This document shows, piece after piece, positions 1-6,687 of a stretch of 8,847 bases of DNA. The stretch lies in contig JAIKYL010000026.1 in assembly GCA_024683255.1 (NCBI GenBank), positions 1-8,847 on the forward strand. The letters are read 5' to 3'. Numbering within the stretch: position 1 is the first letter of the stretch; the number at the start of each line of letters is the position of its first letter. The translations under genes and the position numbers were made by a program. The DNA is from Bacteroidales bacterium. Its GTDB lineage: Bacteria; Bacteroidota; Bacteroidia; Bacteroidales; UBA932. The notes under the pieces were generated by a model. It was not told the origin of the DNA. It saw only the letters and a list, made by a program, of their open reading frames with translations, and made no database searches.

Positions 1-773
1 ATGCCCAGCAGGACGAAGGGGATACTCAGGATCTGGCCCATATTCAGGAGCATATCGGCCTCGAATTCCACCTGGTCGTTCTTGATGAATTCGATGAGGA
101 AGCGGCTGCCGAAGCACACGATAAGGAAGATGCCCACGAAGGTACCGCGGTACACCTTGTCCAGTTTTTTCCAGTAAAGCCACATGAGCACTATGCCCAG
201 AAGCAGATAGGTGCCGGCCTCGTAAAGCTGGGTGGGATGGCAGGGTACGGTTTCCCCGTTCCGCTCAAAGACAAAGCCCCAGGGAAGGTCCGTGGGAGCG
301 CCGTAAATCTCTGAATTGAAGAGGTTTCCCAGGCGGATGAAGCAGGCGGCGAAGGCCACCGGGATTACCAGATGGTCTATAACCCAGACATAGTCGAAGC
401 CGTTCTTGCGGCCGTAGCGGCTGGCATACCACCAGATACCCAGCAGGATGGCGATGGTGCCGCCGTGGCTGGCCAGGCCGCCCTTCCAGGGCATGAAGAT
501 TTCCCAGAATCCCTGCCAGCTGCCCAGGTAATAGTCCGGCTGGTAAAAGAGGCAATGTCCCAGGCGGGCGCCCACGATGGTGCAGATAAGGAGCATATAC
601 AGCATCGGGTCCAGCAGGTCCAGCTTGATCTTTTCCCGTTTGAAGAAGCTCTTCATTATATACCAGCCCAGGATGAATCCGCTCACGAACAGGATGGAAT
701 ACCACCTTAGCTGGAAAGCGCCGATCTTAAAGATGACCGGGTCTATATTCCAATTGACTACCAATAAATCCAT
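1..773 (-). CDS. lgt: Prolipoprotein diacylglyceryl transferase Lgt, 3' end cut by window edge
   Basis: Lgt is an inner-membrane enzyme that transfers diacylglycerol from phosphatidylglycerol to the lipobox cysteine of prolipoproteins, the first step of lipoprotein maturation. The frame is open from an ATG at 773 to the left edge, giving 257 complete residues; family members have roughly 260-290, so only the tail is missing. Seen directly: the Lgt signature GGLASHGG at residues 98-105 (His103), the second conserved block RLGNLFNSEIYG at 147-158 with Arg147, and a third block SRFLIEFIK at 223-231 with Arg224. The basic and histidine residues of these blocks are those implicated in catalysis in the family. 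Several hydrophobic membrane segments are visible, for example around 20-42, 56-78, 105-117 and 186-200. The start gives a family-like N-terminus (WNIDPVIF, then LRWY). It lies 21 bp after the methyltransferase stop, so co-transcription is possible, but a -7-like box sits just upstream. Confidence 0.96.
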   Translation of the reverse strand, partial: MDLLVVNWNIDPVIFKIGAFQLRWYSILFVSGFILGWYIMKSFFKREKIKLDLLDPMLYMLLICTIVGARLGHCLFYQPDYYLGSWQGFWEIFMPWKGGLASHGGTIAILLGIWWYASRYGRKNGFDYVWVIDHLVIPVAFAACFIRLGNLFNSEIYGAPTDLPWGFVFERNGETVPCHPTQLYEAGTYLLLGIVLMWLYWKKLDKVYRGTFVGIFLIVCFGSRFLIEFIKNDQVEFEADMLLNMGQILSIPFVLLG

Positions 774-779
774 AACTTG

Positions 780-787
780 CAAAGATA
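780..787 (-). promoter_or_regulatory. Bacteroidota -7 box directly upstream of lgt
   Basis: On the minus strand the sequence reads TATCTTTG, a perfect match to the Bacteroidota -7 consensus TAnnTTTG. It lies in the 21-bp gap after the methyltransferase stop. Only 6 nt separate it from the lgt ATG, so a transcript started here would have almost no leader. No TTTG-like -33 element is visible at the expected distance (about 807-810 reads ccgc), which weakens the call. lgt may also be read through from the methyltransferase promoter. Confidence 0.5.
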
Positions 788-794
788 CAAATTT

Positions 795-1742
795 TTATCG
801 TTTCAGCCGCACATAGATGCTTAGCGGAAGCGCTTTCCCGAAGGAATCGTTGAGGGCCAGTTCCCCGGAAGTCATTTCCTTGAACTGTCCTTTGAAGGCT
901 TCCCTCACAACGGTCTCCCCCAAGGCGGCGCTGTAGCCGTTGGAGTACAAATTCAGTACCATGAAGGCATCCCGTTCGTCAAGGATATCGGCCACGTTCT
1001 GCAACAGGCCGAAGAGCAGTTCGTCCAGCTTCCACTTTTCGCCGTCCGGCCCATGGCCATAGGCGGGCGGATCCAGGATGATGCCGCTGTAGCGGTTGCC
1101 GCGCCTGGCTTCACGCCTGGCGAATTTGAGCGCGTCTTCCACCACCCAGCGGATGCCGTCCAGGCCGCTGCGTTCCATATTTTCGCGGGCCCAGGTGACC
1201 ACCTGCCGCACCGAATCCAGATGGGTTACATCGGCCCCGGCACATTTGGCGGCCAGGGAAGCTGCACCCGTGTACGCAAAGAGGTTCAGTACCTTAGGCG
1301 CCGGCAGGCCGTTGGCCTTGTGTATGCGGCAAAGGCGGCTTGTCTCCTTGTAAATGAACTCCCAGTTGGGAGCCTGCTCCGGGAAAACGCCCACATGCTT
1401 GAAGGAGGTGAGTCCCAGGCGGAGGGACAGGTGCAAGTCGCTGGCGGCATGGGTATCCTGGTCCGGAAGGCCGTTGTACGCTATGCCCCACTGGTCTTCC
1501 ATCTTCTTAAGCCGGTTCCACGTGCCGCTGTCCTCCTTCCCCGCCTTGCCGAAACCGGCGCCGGGGATGAAGGTCACATGGCAAAGGCGCCTCCATTCCG
1601 CCTCCGGAAGGGAGGGGTTCCACAGGGCCTTGGGCTCCGGACGCCGAAGCACATACTTCCCAAAATGCTCCAGTTTTTCTCCGTTTCCGGAATCCAGGAG
1701 CTCGTAGTCTTTCCAGTATTCTGCAGGGTATTCGACCGCCAT
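795..1742 (-). CDS. Class I SAM-dependent methyltransferase (COG1092/RlmI-like)
   Basis: This 315-residue protein has a class I methyltransferase domain in its C-terminal two thirds. Motif I for SAM binding is NLFAYTGAASLAA at residues 153-165. An acidic residue follows the next strand (THLDSV, 173-178), where SAM ribose contact is expected. The catalytic-type motif IV is LDPPAYGHG at 223-231. The N-terminal part (about 12-42, YELLDSGNGEKLEHFGKYVL) resembles the start of the COG1092 family that contains the 23S rRNA m5C methyltransferase RlmI. The protein is shorter than RlmI (about 396 residues) and its substrate cannot be read from the sequence; RNA is a reasonable guess. The ATG at 1742 is favoured because a promoter box lies just upstream at 1760-1767. 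It is divergent from pgk and is followed 21 bp later by lgt, with which it may form an operon. Confidence 0.88.
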   Translation of the reverse strand: MAVEYPAEYWKDYELLDSGNGEKLEHFGKYVLRRPEPKALWNPSLPEAEWRRLCHVTFIPGAGFGKAGKEDSGTWNRLKKMEDQWGIAYNGLPDQDTHAASDLHLSLRLGLTSFKHVGVFPEQAPNWEFIYKETSRLCRIHKANGLPAPKVLNLFAYTGAASLAAKCAGADVTHLDSVRQVVTWARENMERSGLDGIRWVVEDALKFARREARRGNRYSGIILDPPAYGHGPDGEKWKLDELLFGLLQNVADILDERDAFMVLNLYSNGYSAALGETVVREAFKGQFKEMTSGELALNDSFGKALPLSIYVRLKR

Positions 1743-1746
1743 TGTC

Positions 1747-1777
1747 TTTGAATTTTTTACAAAGATAGTTATCTTTG
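1747..1777 (+). promoter_or_regulatory. Promoter of pgk (TTTG-N19-TAnnTTTG)
   Basis: TTTG at 1747-1750 and TATCTTTG at 1770-1777 are separated by exactly 19 bp. This is a full match to the Bacteroidota housekeeping promoter (-33 TTTG, -7 TAnnTTTG). The predicted transcript starts a few bases after 1777, giving a leader of about 30 nt before the ATG at 1811. The leader is AT-rich (gacaatattttaactc) and shows no Shine-Dalgarno sequence, as is usual in the phylum. Confidence 0.82.
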
Positions 1778-1790
1778 TGGACTGGACAAT
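1760..1790 (-). promoter_or_regulatory. Promoter of the methyltransferase gene
   Basis: On the minus strand TATCTTTG (1767 down to 1760) matches the Bacteroidota -7 consensus TAnnTTTG exactly. Nineteen bases further upstream, 1790-1787 reads ATTG, three of four matches to the -33 element TTTG. The distance to the ATG at 1742 is 17 nt, implying a leader of roughly 10 nt with no Shine-Dalgarno sequence. The box is one arm of an inverted repeat shared with the divergent pgk promoter. Confidence 0.68.
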
Positions 1791-1810
1791 ATTTTAACTC
1801 TTTATACTCT

Positions 1811-3064
1811 ATGCAACAATTCATTGACAAGTACAATTTCAAAGGCAAGAAAGCCATTGTACGCGTAGACTTCAACGTTCCCCTCAACGAGAATTTCGAG
1901 ATTACGGACGATACCCGCATCCGTCGGGCCATGCCCACCCTCAAGAAGGTGCTCGCAGAAGGCGGTTCCCTCATTATCATGTCCCATCTGGGCCGTCCCA
2001 AGAAGGTGGATCCCAAGTTCTCCCTCAAGCACATCGTGGGCCGCGTAAGCGAATGCCTGGGCGTTCCCGTCCAGTTTGCCGAGGACTGCCAGAAGGCCAA
2101 GGCCCAGGCCGATGCCCTCAAGCCCGGTGAGGCCCTCCTCCTGGAGAACCTCCGCTACTATGCAGAGGAAGAAGGCAAGCCCCGCGGCCTGGCCGAGGAT
2201 GCTTCCGACGAGGAGAAGAAAGCCGCCAAGGCTGCCGTGAAGGCCTCCCAGAAGGAGTTCGTGAAAACCCTCGCCAGCTATGCCGACTGCTACATCAACG
2301 ACGCTTTCGGCACCGCCCACCGCGCCCATGGCTCCACCGCCCTCATCGCGGAGTACTTCCCCAATGACAAGATGTTCGGCTACCTCATGGAAGGCGAAAT
2401 CAAGGCCATCAACAACGTGCTCAAGAACGCCCAACGTCCCCTCACTGCCATCATCGGCGGTTCCAAGGTAAGCTCCAAGCTCGCAGTGCTCAAGAACCTG
2501 GTGGGCAAGGTGGACAACCTCATCATCGGCGGCGGCATGGGTTATACCTTCATCAAGGCCCAGGGCGGTCATATCGGCCAGTCCCTGCACGAGGACGAAC
2601 TCATTCCGGATGCACTGGAAATCATGAAGGAAGCCAAGGAGCGCGGCGTTAACCTCAGCCTTTCCGTGGCCACCGTCTGCGGTCAGAGCTTCGACAATGA
2701 CACGCCCCGCAAGATATTCCCCATCCGCGAAATTCCGGACGAGTGGGAAGGCATGGATGCCGCACCGGAGAGCCTGGAGAACTGGAAGAAGATCATCCTC
2801 AGCTCCAAGACCATCCTCTGGAACGGCCCCGTGGGCGTTTTCGAACTCCCCAACTTCGCCAAGGGTACCCTTCAGATTGCCGAAGACCTGGCCGAAGCCA
2901 CCAAGATGGGTGCCTACACCCTGGTGGGCGGCGGAGACTCCGTGGCAGCCGTTACCCAGATGGGTTATGCCGATAAGGTGAGCTACGTCTCCACCGGCGG
3001 CGGCGCCATGCTGGAAGCCATCGAAGGCAAGGTGCTTCCGGGCATCGCAGCCATCCAGGACTAA
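1811..3064 (+). CDS. pgk: Phosphoglycerate kinase
   Basis: Cytosolic glycolytic enzyme that transfers phosphate between 1,3-bisphosphoglycerate and ADP to give 3-phosphoglycerate and ATP. The 417 residues match the family's usual length of about 390-420. Seen in order: VRVDFNVPL at 17-25 and SHLGRPKK at 58-65 (substrate-binding N-domain), LLENLRYY at 110-117, [14 protein letters not shown] at 162-175, [12 protein letters not shown] at 217-228, [11 protein letters not shown] at 238-247, [11 protein letters not shown] at 335-345, and the nucleotide-loop stretch [11 protein letters not shown] at 371-381, followed by [14 protein letters not shown] at 393-406. A lysine- and alanine-rich segment at 132-148 lengthens the N-domain. 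The start at 1811 yields [10 protein letters not shown], as in other Bacteroidota Pgk proteins. An in-frame TTG at 1775 overlaps the -7 box and is rejected. Codon use is strongly C-ending, as expected for a highly expressed gene. Confidence 0.98.
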   Translation: MQQFIDKYNFKGKKAIVRVDFNVPLNENFEITDDTRIRRAMPTLKKVLAEGGSLIIMSHLGRPKKVDPKFSLKHIVGRVSECLGVPVQFAEDCQKAKAQADALKPGEALLLENLRYYAEEEGKPRGLAEDASDEEKKAAKAAVKASQKEFVKTLASYADCYINDAFGTAHRAHGSTALIAEYFPNDKMFGYLMEGEIKAINNVLKNAQRPLTAIIGGSKVSSKLAVLKNLVGKVDNLIIGGGMGYTFIKAQGGHIGQSLHEDELIPDALEIMKEAKERGVNLSLSVATVCGQSFDNDTPRKIFPIREIPDEWEGMDAAPESLENWKKIILSSKTILWNGPVGVFELPNFAKGTLQIAEDLAEATKMGAYTLVGGGDSVAAVTQMGYADKVSYVSTGGGAMLEAIEGKVLPGIAAIQD

Positions 3065-3083
3065 GCCGCTCTCCGTCAGCGCA

Positions 3084-3129
3084 TTAAAGAAATCTCCCTG
3101 TGACCGGAATCACAGGGAGATTTCTTTAA
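3084..3129. terminator. Bidirectional intrinsic terminator between pgk and the DUF2723 gene
   Basis: A perfect 20-bp inverted repeat has arms 3084-3103 (TTAAAGAAATCTCCCTGTGA) and 3110-3129 around a 6-nt loop CCGGAA. The stem has a GC-rich core (CTCCCTGTGA) with A-rich and T-rich outer parts on both strands, so either direction ends in a U-rich run. It lies in the 81-bp gap between the convergent stops of pgk (3064) and the DUF2723 gene (3146), so it can serve both transcripts. Confidence 0.93.
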
Positions 3130-3145
3130 ATACTTGATTGTCAGG

Positions 3146-6100
3146 CTACTCTACTTCCAAGGAGTCTTCCAGCTCCTCGTAGCGTTCTCCGGTGTAGCCT
3201 TTCAGCAGGAAGTCGAAGCGGTCCAGCATGGCGTCGGAGAGTTCCTTGTCTCCGTACTGTTTCATCACGTCGGCAATGTACAGGAGCACTCGGCCGGCGG
3301 TCTCAAATTCGGCCGATCCCAACTCTCCCCAGTCCAGGTAGAAAGCGGCGGTCTCATGCAGGGCGTCACACATGCGGATACCCAGATCCCGGGCCTTTTC
3401 CGTCTCTCCCAGATAGTAGTAATCCTCCACCATCTGAGCCACCATGTAGTCGTTACCCGAGAAACCCAGCGGAATGCTCTCCAGCGGGAAGTTCGTGTCC
3501 GGGAAACGCTCCTGGCACAGATCCAGCATCTCCACGGCCTTTTCGTCCTCGCCTTCGGCCATAAGGGCGTTGGCGGCCGATACAAACATCTGGCGCTGGC
3601 TCAGCACACCCAGGAAGGTATACATATTCTGGTAGTCCACAAAATAGTCGTCCCGTTTGAGGGCATCCCACTTGTACAGATCCTTCATCTTGGTGTAGAG
3701 CTCATCGGCATCCACCAATCCAATGTCCGTGGAACTGATCTTGTTCTGGATCGGGATAAAACGGTAAGAGAAGCCGTCGTACATGAGATAGTCCTTGAGG
3801 CCCACCTTGAGGTCTCCGCCCATGTTAAGCACATGCAGCGGACGGTCCCAGTTGTAATTGGACAGCAGGTCCAGCATAAACAGCTCCGGCTTGGTGAGAT
3901 AGCTCTTCTCTTCCGGGATGGTGAGCATGATCTGGTCCGGGATATAATCGGCAAACTTCTCCGGAACAATGCCGTATTTAAGGCAGTTTTCCTTGTTCAC
4001 CGGCATCACCAGCTTGCGGGCGCAGATGAAATCCAGCTTGGTACCGTCGTTCAGGGTTACCTTCATCTTGGGATCCTTGAAGATGTCCATCACATCGGAC
4101 AGAAGCATCGGAGAACCGTCATCGTAGGTAATGTACACGAACTCGTTGGTACCGTACAGATACTGTGACTGGGACACCGTGAGCGGCAGCGGGGCGCTCT
4201 TGTTGCTGGCCCACTTCATCTGGTCGATGTACCAGTCCGTGCCCAGCAGGGAGGTGTTCACCACCCGCACGTCCGTACGTACGCCTTCAATCTCCTGGGC
4301 GTACCAGAGCGGGAAGGTATCGTTGTCCCCGTGGGTGACCAGCATGCCGTTCTGTCCCACAGAATTGAGGTAATTGGCCGCCATCTCCGTGGAGGTGTAG
4401 CGGTGGGAGCGGTTGTGGTCGTCCCAGTTTTCTTCGGCCATGAGGGCGGGAACGCCCAGGCACAGCACAGAAACGCCGATTGCCACCAGCTTCTCCCGAC
4501 CCTTGAGGGCCTGGGAAAGCCAGTCGTAAAGAGCCGCGACACCCAGGCCTATCCAGATGGAGAACATATAGAACGAGCCCGCATAGGCATAATCCCTTTC
4601 ACGCACCTGGTAAGGCGGCTGGTTAAGGTAAATCACGATGGCAATGCCCGTCATGAAGAACATGAGGAACACCAGCCAGCTTCCGCGCTTGTCCTTGTCG
4701 AACTGGAACACAAGACCCAGCAGGCCCAGCAGCAGCGGCAGGAAGAAATAGTGGTTCTTGCCCTTGTTCTCACTGAGCACGGCGGGGGCGTCCGACTGGT
4801 CTCCCAGCCGAAGCTCGTCAATGAAACGGATGCCGCTCTCCCAGTTGCCGTAGAAGACCTCGCCGGGGGACGGGCTGTGAATCTCGTTCTGCCGACCCAC
4901 GAAGTTCCACATGAAATAACGCCAGTACATCCAGTTGAGCTGGTAATCCAGGAAATACGCCATATTGGCGCCGAAAGTGGGCTTGCGGTAAGTAGCGTCC
5001 TTGATACGCTTGCCCTTTCCGCCGGTGTACTGCTGGTAAAAGTCTATGAAGCGCTGGTCTGAACCGGACCACATGCGCGGAAACAGCATCTTGCCTTCCT
5101 GACGGTATTCCGCATCGGCCGGGGCATCGGCATGGACGTATTTTCCGTTGAGGGGTGCCCAGTATTTTCCGGTGCTTAGGTCGTACGGCGCATCGAAGTA
5201 CTGTCCGTAAAGCAGCGGCGTGCTGCCATACTGTTCACGGCTGAGGTAGCGCACCAGGGTGTAAGGATTGTCCGGCTGATACTCGTTGGTGGGCGTTTTT
5301 ACGCTGGAGCGGATGATCACGATGGAGAACAGCGAGAAGCCGATAACCAGGGTGGTCACGCAAAGGAGCACCGTATTCCAGAAGACCTTGTCGCTCTTGA
5401 GCGTACGGAAAAGGCCCCAGAAGCACAGCACCAGCAAGGCCACCATGAAGAACAAGGCGCCACTGTTGTACGGCAGGCCGAAACCGTTCACGAAGATGCG
5501 GTCGAAGAAGGCCGCCAGCTTGGGGAGGTACGGGATAAAGAGGTACACCAGCAGGAACTCGATGACCACGCCGATGAGGAAAATCCCAACCAACTTCTTG
5601 AAGGGCAGCTTCTTGTCCTCGTTCATCCGGTAATAGTACATGAACACGAAGGCCGGAATGGTAAGGAGGTTCAGCAGGTGTACGCCGATGCTGAGGCCCA
5701 TAAGGAAGGCGATGAGCACTATCCAGCGGTTGGCATGCGGCCGATCAGCGGTTTCATACCAGCGGCACATGGCCCAGAAGACCAGTGCGGTGAAAAGGGA
5801 GCTCATGGCATATACCTCGCCCTCCACGGCGCTGAACCAGAAGGTGTCGCTGAAGCAATATGCCAGCGCACCAACGGCCCCAGAGCCGAAAATAGCAATC
5901 GCCTGGCCGATAGAAGCTATCCCACCAGCTACCGCGCCATCTTTTTTGAGGGGGCTCTGCCCCCTACTATCCCCCGCGGCCTCCGGCCGGCCGCTCTGCA
6001 GAGCGGCTTTTCCTCCCCACACAGCACGAGGAAGCACCAAACGTTTTGCAAAAAAGACGATGGTAAGGTACAGGAAAAAGATGGTGAGGGCGCTCAGGAT

Positions 6101-6352
6101 GGCGTTCATGGCGTTCACCGCCACGGCAGCATGCTCCGGTTTTACGCCGATGGTAAAGAAGCGCGCAAGCAGCTGGAACACCGGGTTTCCCGGGGGATGT
6201 CCCACCTCCAGCTTATAGGACGCTGCAATGAATTCTCCGCAGTCCCAGAACGATGCGGTGGGCTCTATGGTGGAAAGGTAGGTGACCGATGAAACCACCA
6301 GTACGGCCAGGGCCACAATCCAGTTCCACTTATTGAAAGTTTTCTTGTCCAT
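3146..6352 (-). CDS. DUF2723 family GT-C/PMT-like multi-spanning membrane protein
   Basis: This 1068-residue protein belongs to the large Bacteroidota DUF2723 family, which resembles protein O-mannosyltransferases of the GT-C fold. A lipid-linked sugar transferase acting at the periplasmic face is likely, but donor and acceptor are unknown. Membrane segment 1 (about 11-28) is followed by EPTASFWDCGEFI at 30-42, where Asp37 and Glu40 are candidate catalytic acids, then GHPPGNP at 51-57. Further segments lie near 84-102, 150-166, 184-196, 208-242, 253-275, 298-314, 326-347, 534-549, 558-575, 592-609 and 621-637. A soluble part follows, with THGDNDTFPLWY at 673-684, and a helical repeat-like C-terminus (about 922-1068) that looks TPR-like. 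Start: the ATG at 6352 lies 6 nt after a -7 box. An in-frame ATG at 6430 would translate the promoter and a terminator hairpin, so it is rejected. Residues 115-137 are encoded by a palindromic insertion in the first cytosolic loop. Confidence 0.92.
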   Translation of the reverse strand: MDKKTFNKWNWIVALAVLVVSSVTYLSTIEPTASFWDCGEFIAASYKLEVGHPPGNPVFQLLARFFTIGVKPEHAAVAVNAMNAILSALTIFFLYLTIVFFAKRLVLPRAVWGGKAALQSGRPEAAGDSRGQSPLKKDGAVAGGIASIGQAIAIFGSGAVGALAYCFSDTFWFSAVEGEVYAMSSLFTALVFWAMCRWYETADRPHANRWIVLIAFLMGLSIGVHLLNLLTIPAFVFMYYYRMNEDKKLPFKKLVGIFLIGVVIEFLLVYLFIPYLPKLAAFFDRIFVNGFGLPYNSGALFFMVALLVLCFWGLFRTLKSDKVFWNTVLLCVTTLVIGFSLFSIVIIRSSVKTPTNEYQPDNPYTLVRYLSREQYGSTPLLYGQYFDAPYDLSTGKYWAPLNGKYVHADAPADAEYRQEGKMLFPRMWSGSDQRFIDFYQQYTGGKGKRIKDATYRKPTFGANMAYFLDYQLNWMYWRYFMWNFVGRQNEIHSPSPGEVFYGNWESGIRFIDELRLGDQSDAPAVLSENKGKNHYFFLPLLLGLLGLVFQFDKDKRGSWLVFLMFFMTGIAIVIYLNQPPYQVRERDYAYAGSFYMFSIWIGLGVAALYDWLSQALKGREKLVAIGVSVLCLGVPALMAEENWDDHNRSHRYTSTEMAANYLNSVGQNGMLVTHGDNDTFPLWYAQEIEGVRTDVRVVNTSLLGTDWYIDQMKWASNKSAPLPLTVSQSQYLYGTNEFVYITYDDGSPMLLSDVMDIFKDPKMKVTLNDGTKLDFICARKLVMPVNKENCLKYGIVPEKFADYIPDQIMLTIPEEKSYLTKPELFMLDLLSNYNWDRPLHVLNMGGDLKVGLKDYLMYDGFSYRFIPIQNKISSTDIGLVDADELYTKMKDLYKWDALKRDDYFVDYQNMYTFLGVLSQRQMFVSAANALMAEGEDEKAVEMLDLCQERFPDTNFPLESIPLGFSGNDYMVAQMVEDYYYLGETEKARDLGIRMCDALHETAAFYLDWGELGSAEFETAGRVLLYIADVMKQYGDKELSDAMLDRFDFLLKGYTGERYEELEDSLEVE
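5941..6011. repeat. GC-rich triple-palindrome element inside the DUF2723 gene
   Basis: Three inverted repeats follow one another: GGGGGC-TCT-GCCCCC at 5950-5964, CGGCC-TCC-GGCCG at 5977-5989, and the perfect 18-bp palindrome GCCGCTCTGCAGAGCGGC at 5990-6007. A possible 5-bp direct repeat CTTTT flanks the block (5941-5945 and 6007-6011). The distance between copies is 66 bp, exactly 22 codons. The block encodes part of a low-complexity hydrophilic loop (residues about 115-137) between membrane segments 2 and 3. The flanking CTTTT repeat is low in complexity and could be chance. The element resembles REP/RPE-type small palindromic repeats in character; its identity as a dispersed element cannot be shown from one copy. 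Confidence 0.72.
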
Positions 6353-6358
6353 AGACTG

Positions 6359-6389
6359 CAAAGATACGCATTTTTCCGTATTAGAAAAA
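6359..6389 (-). promoter_or_regulatory. Promoter of the DUF2723 gene
   Basis: On the minus strand TATCTTTG (6366 down to 6359) matches the Bacteroidota -7 consensus. Nineteen bases upstream, 6389-6386 reads TTTT, three of four matches to TTTG, and these bases belong to the T-tract of the upstream terminator. Only 6 nt (CAGTCT) lie between the -7 box and the ATG at 6352, so the mRNA should be leaderless or nearly so. Confidence 0.7.
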
Positions 6390-6426
6390 GTGATGGAGAC
6401 GTTCCTAATTGGACCGTCTCCATCAC
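6385..6426 (-). terminator. Intrinsic terminator of the ligase-ACP operon
   Basis: A perfect 12-bp inverted repeat has arms 6390-6401 (GTGATGGAGACG) and 6415-6426 (CGTCTCCATCAC). After one mismatch the loop can add three further pairs (TCC 6403-6405 with GGA 6411-6413). Read on the minus strand the hairpin is followed at once by TTTTT (6389-6385). It begins 18 bp after the ACP stop codon, as expected for the end of that operon. There is no T-run on the plus strand, so it is directional. Confidence 0.93.
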
Positions 6427-6444
6427 TCAACTGTTTAGCATGCT

Positions 6445-6687
6445 TTAGGATGTGGCTTTAACCACCACATCACAGACTTCTCCCACTGTGACGGGCACTG
6501 GAGCGCCGTCGGGGAAATGCATGCCGAATTTCTCTTCGGCCGCCAGGGAAAGCAGCAGCATGGTGAGGGAATCGATTCCCAGCTCCCGAACCAGCTCTGT
6601 CTGGTATCCCACACTGGTAAGATCCGTGTTGGGACGGATGACGCCGATAATCTCTTTCAGGCCGTCAAATACTTCTTCCCTGGTCAT
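6445..6687 (-). CDS. Acyl carrier protein (dedicated, not housekeeping AcpP)
   Basis: An 80-residue acidic helical protein of typical ACP length. The phosphopantetheine attachment motif is ELGIDSLTML at residues 35-44, with Ser40 as the predicted modified residue. The region MTREEVFDGLKEIIGVI matches helix 1 of the fold. It carries the acyl chain as a thioester for its neighbours. Its ATG overlaps the TGA of the ligase gene by 4 bp (ATGA), so translation is probably coupled and the two proteins likely work together. It diverges from the usual AcpP motif DSLDTVEL, with TMLLLSLAAEEKFG in place of the acidic face, and it is not beside fab genes. Both facts point to a specialised carrier. A terminator follows. 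Confidence 0.93.
   Translation of the reverse strand: MTREEVFDGLKEIIGVIRPNTDLTSVGYQTELVRELGIDSLTMLLLSLAAEEKFGMHFPDGAPVPVTVGEVCDVVVKATS

Noticed and set aside
265..705. Minus-strand open frame of 146 codons inside lgt
   Set aside because: It is out of frame with the Lgt protein, which is supported by its signature motifs. The product is a Pro/Arg/Gly-rich shadow.
1053..1751. Open frame of 232 codons on the plus strand, opposite the methyltransferase
   Set aside because: The minus-strand frame contains clear SAM-binding and DPPAY motifs, while this frame has none.
1775..1810. Upstream TTG start for pgk
   Set aside because: The TTG is part of the -7 box TATCTTTG, upstream of the expected transcript start. 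The ATG at 1811 gives the family N-terminus.
1507..2121. Minus-strand open frame of 204 codons spanning the divergent promoter region
   Set aside because: It crosses pgk, both promoters and the methyltransferase start in a different frame. Its product has no recognisable domain.
1802..2590. Open frame of 262 codons on the minus strand, opposite pgk
   Set aside because: It is the antisense mirror of highly biased pgk codons, made of Gly, Leu, His and Val runs. There is no promoter box or recognisable domain.
3134..4168. Open frame of 344 codons on the plus strand, opposite the DUF2723 gene
   Set aside because: It begins inside or next to the terminator and is His/Val/Gln-rich without any motif. 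The minus-strand protein in the same place has family-like sequence throughout.
5941..6011. Reading the palindromic block as an intrinsic terminator or as gene decay
   Set aside because: It lies in the middle of an intact reading frame with no frameshift or stop, and the downstream membrane segments and conserved motifs continue normally. The short T and A runs beside it are better explained as insertion flanks.
6353..6430. N-terminal extension of the DUF2723 protein from an ATG at 6430
   Set aside because: The extra 26 codons would be read from the terminator hairpin and the promoter. The ATG at 6352 gives the expected N-terminus, a short charged stretch followed by a membrane segment.
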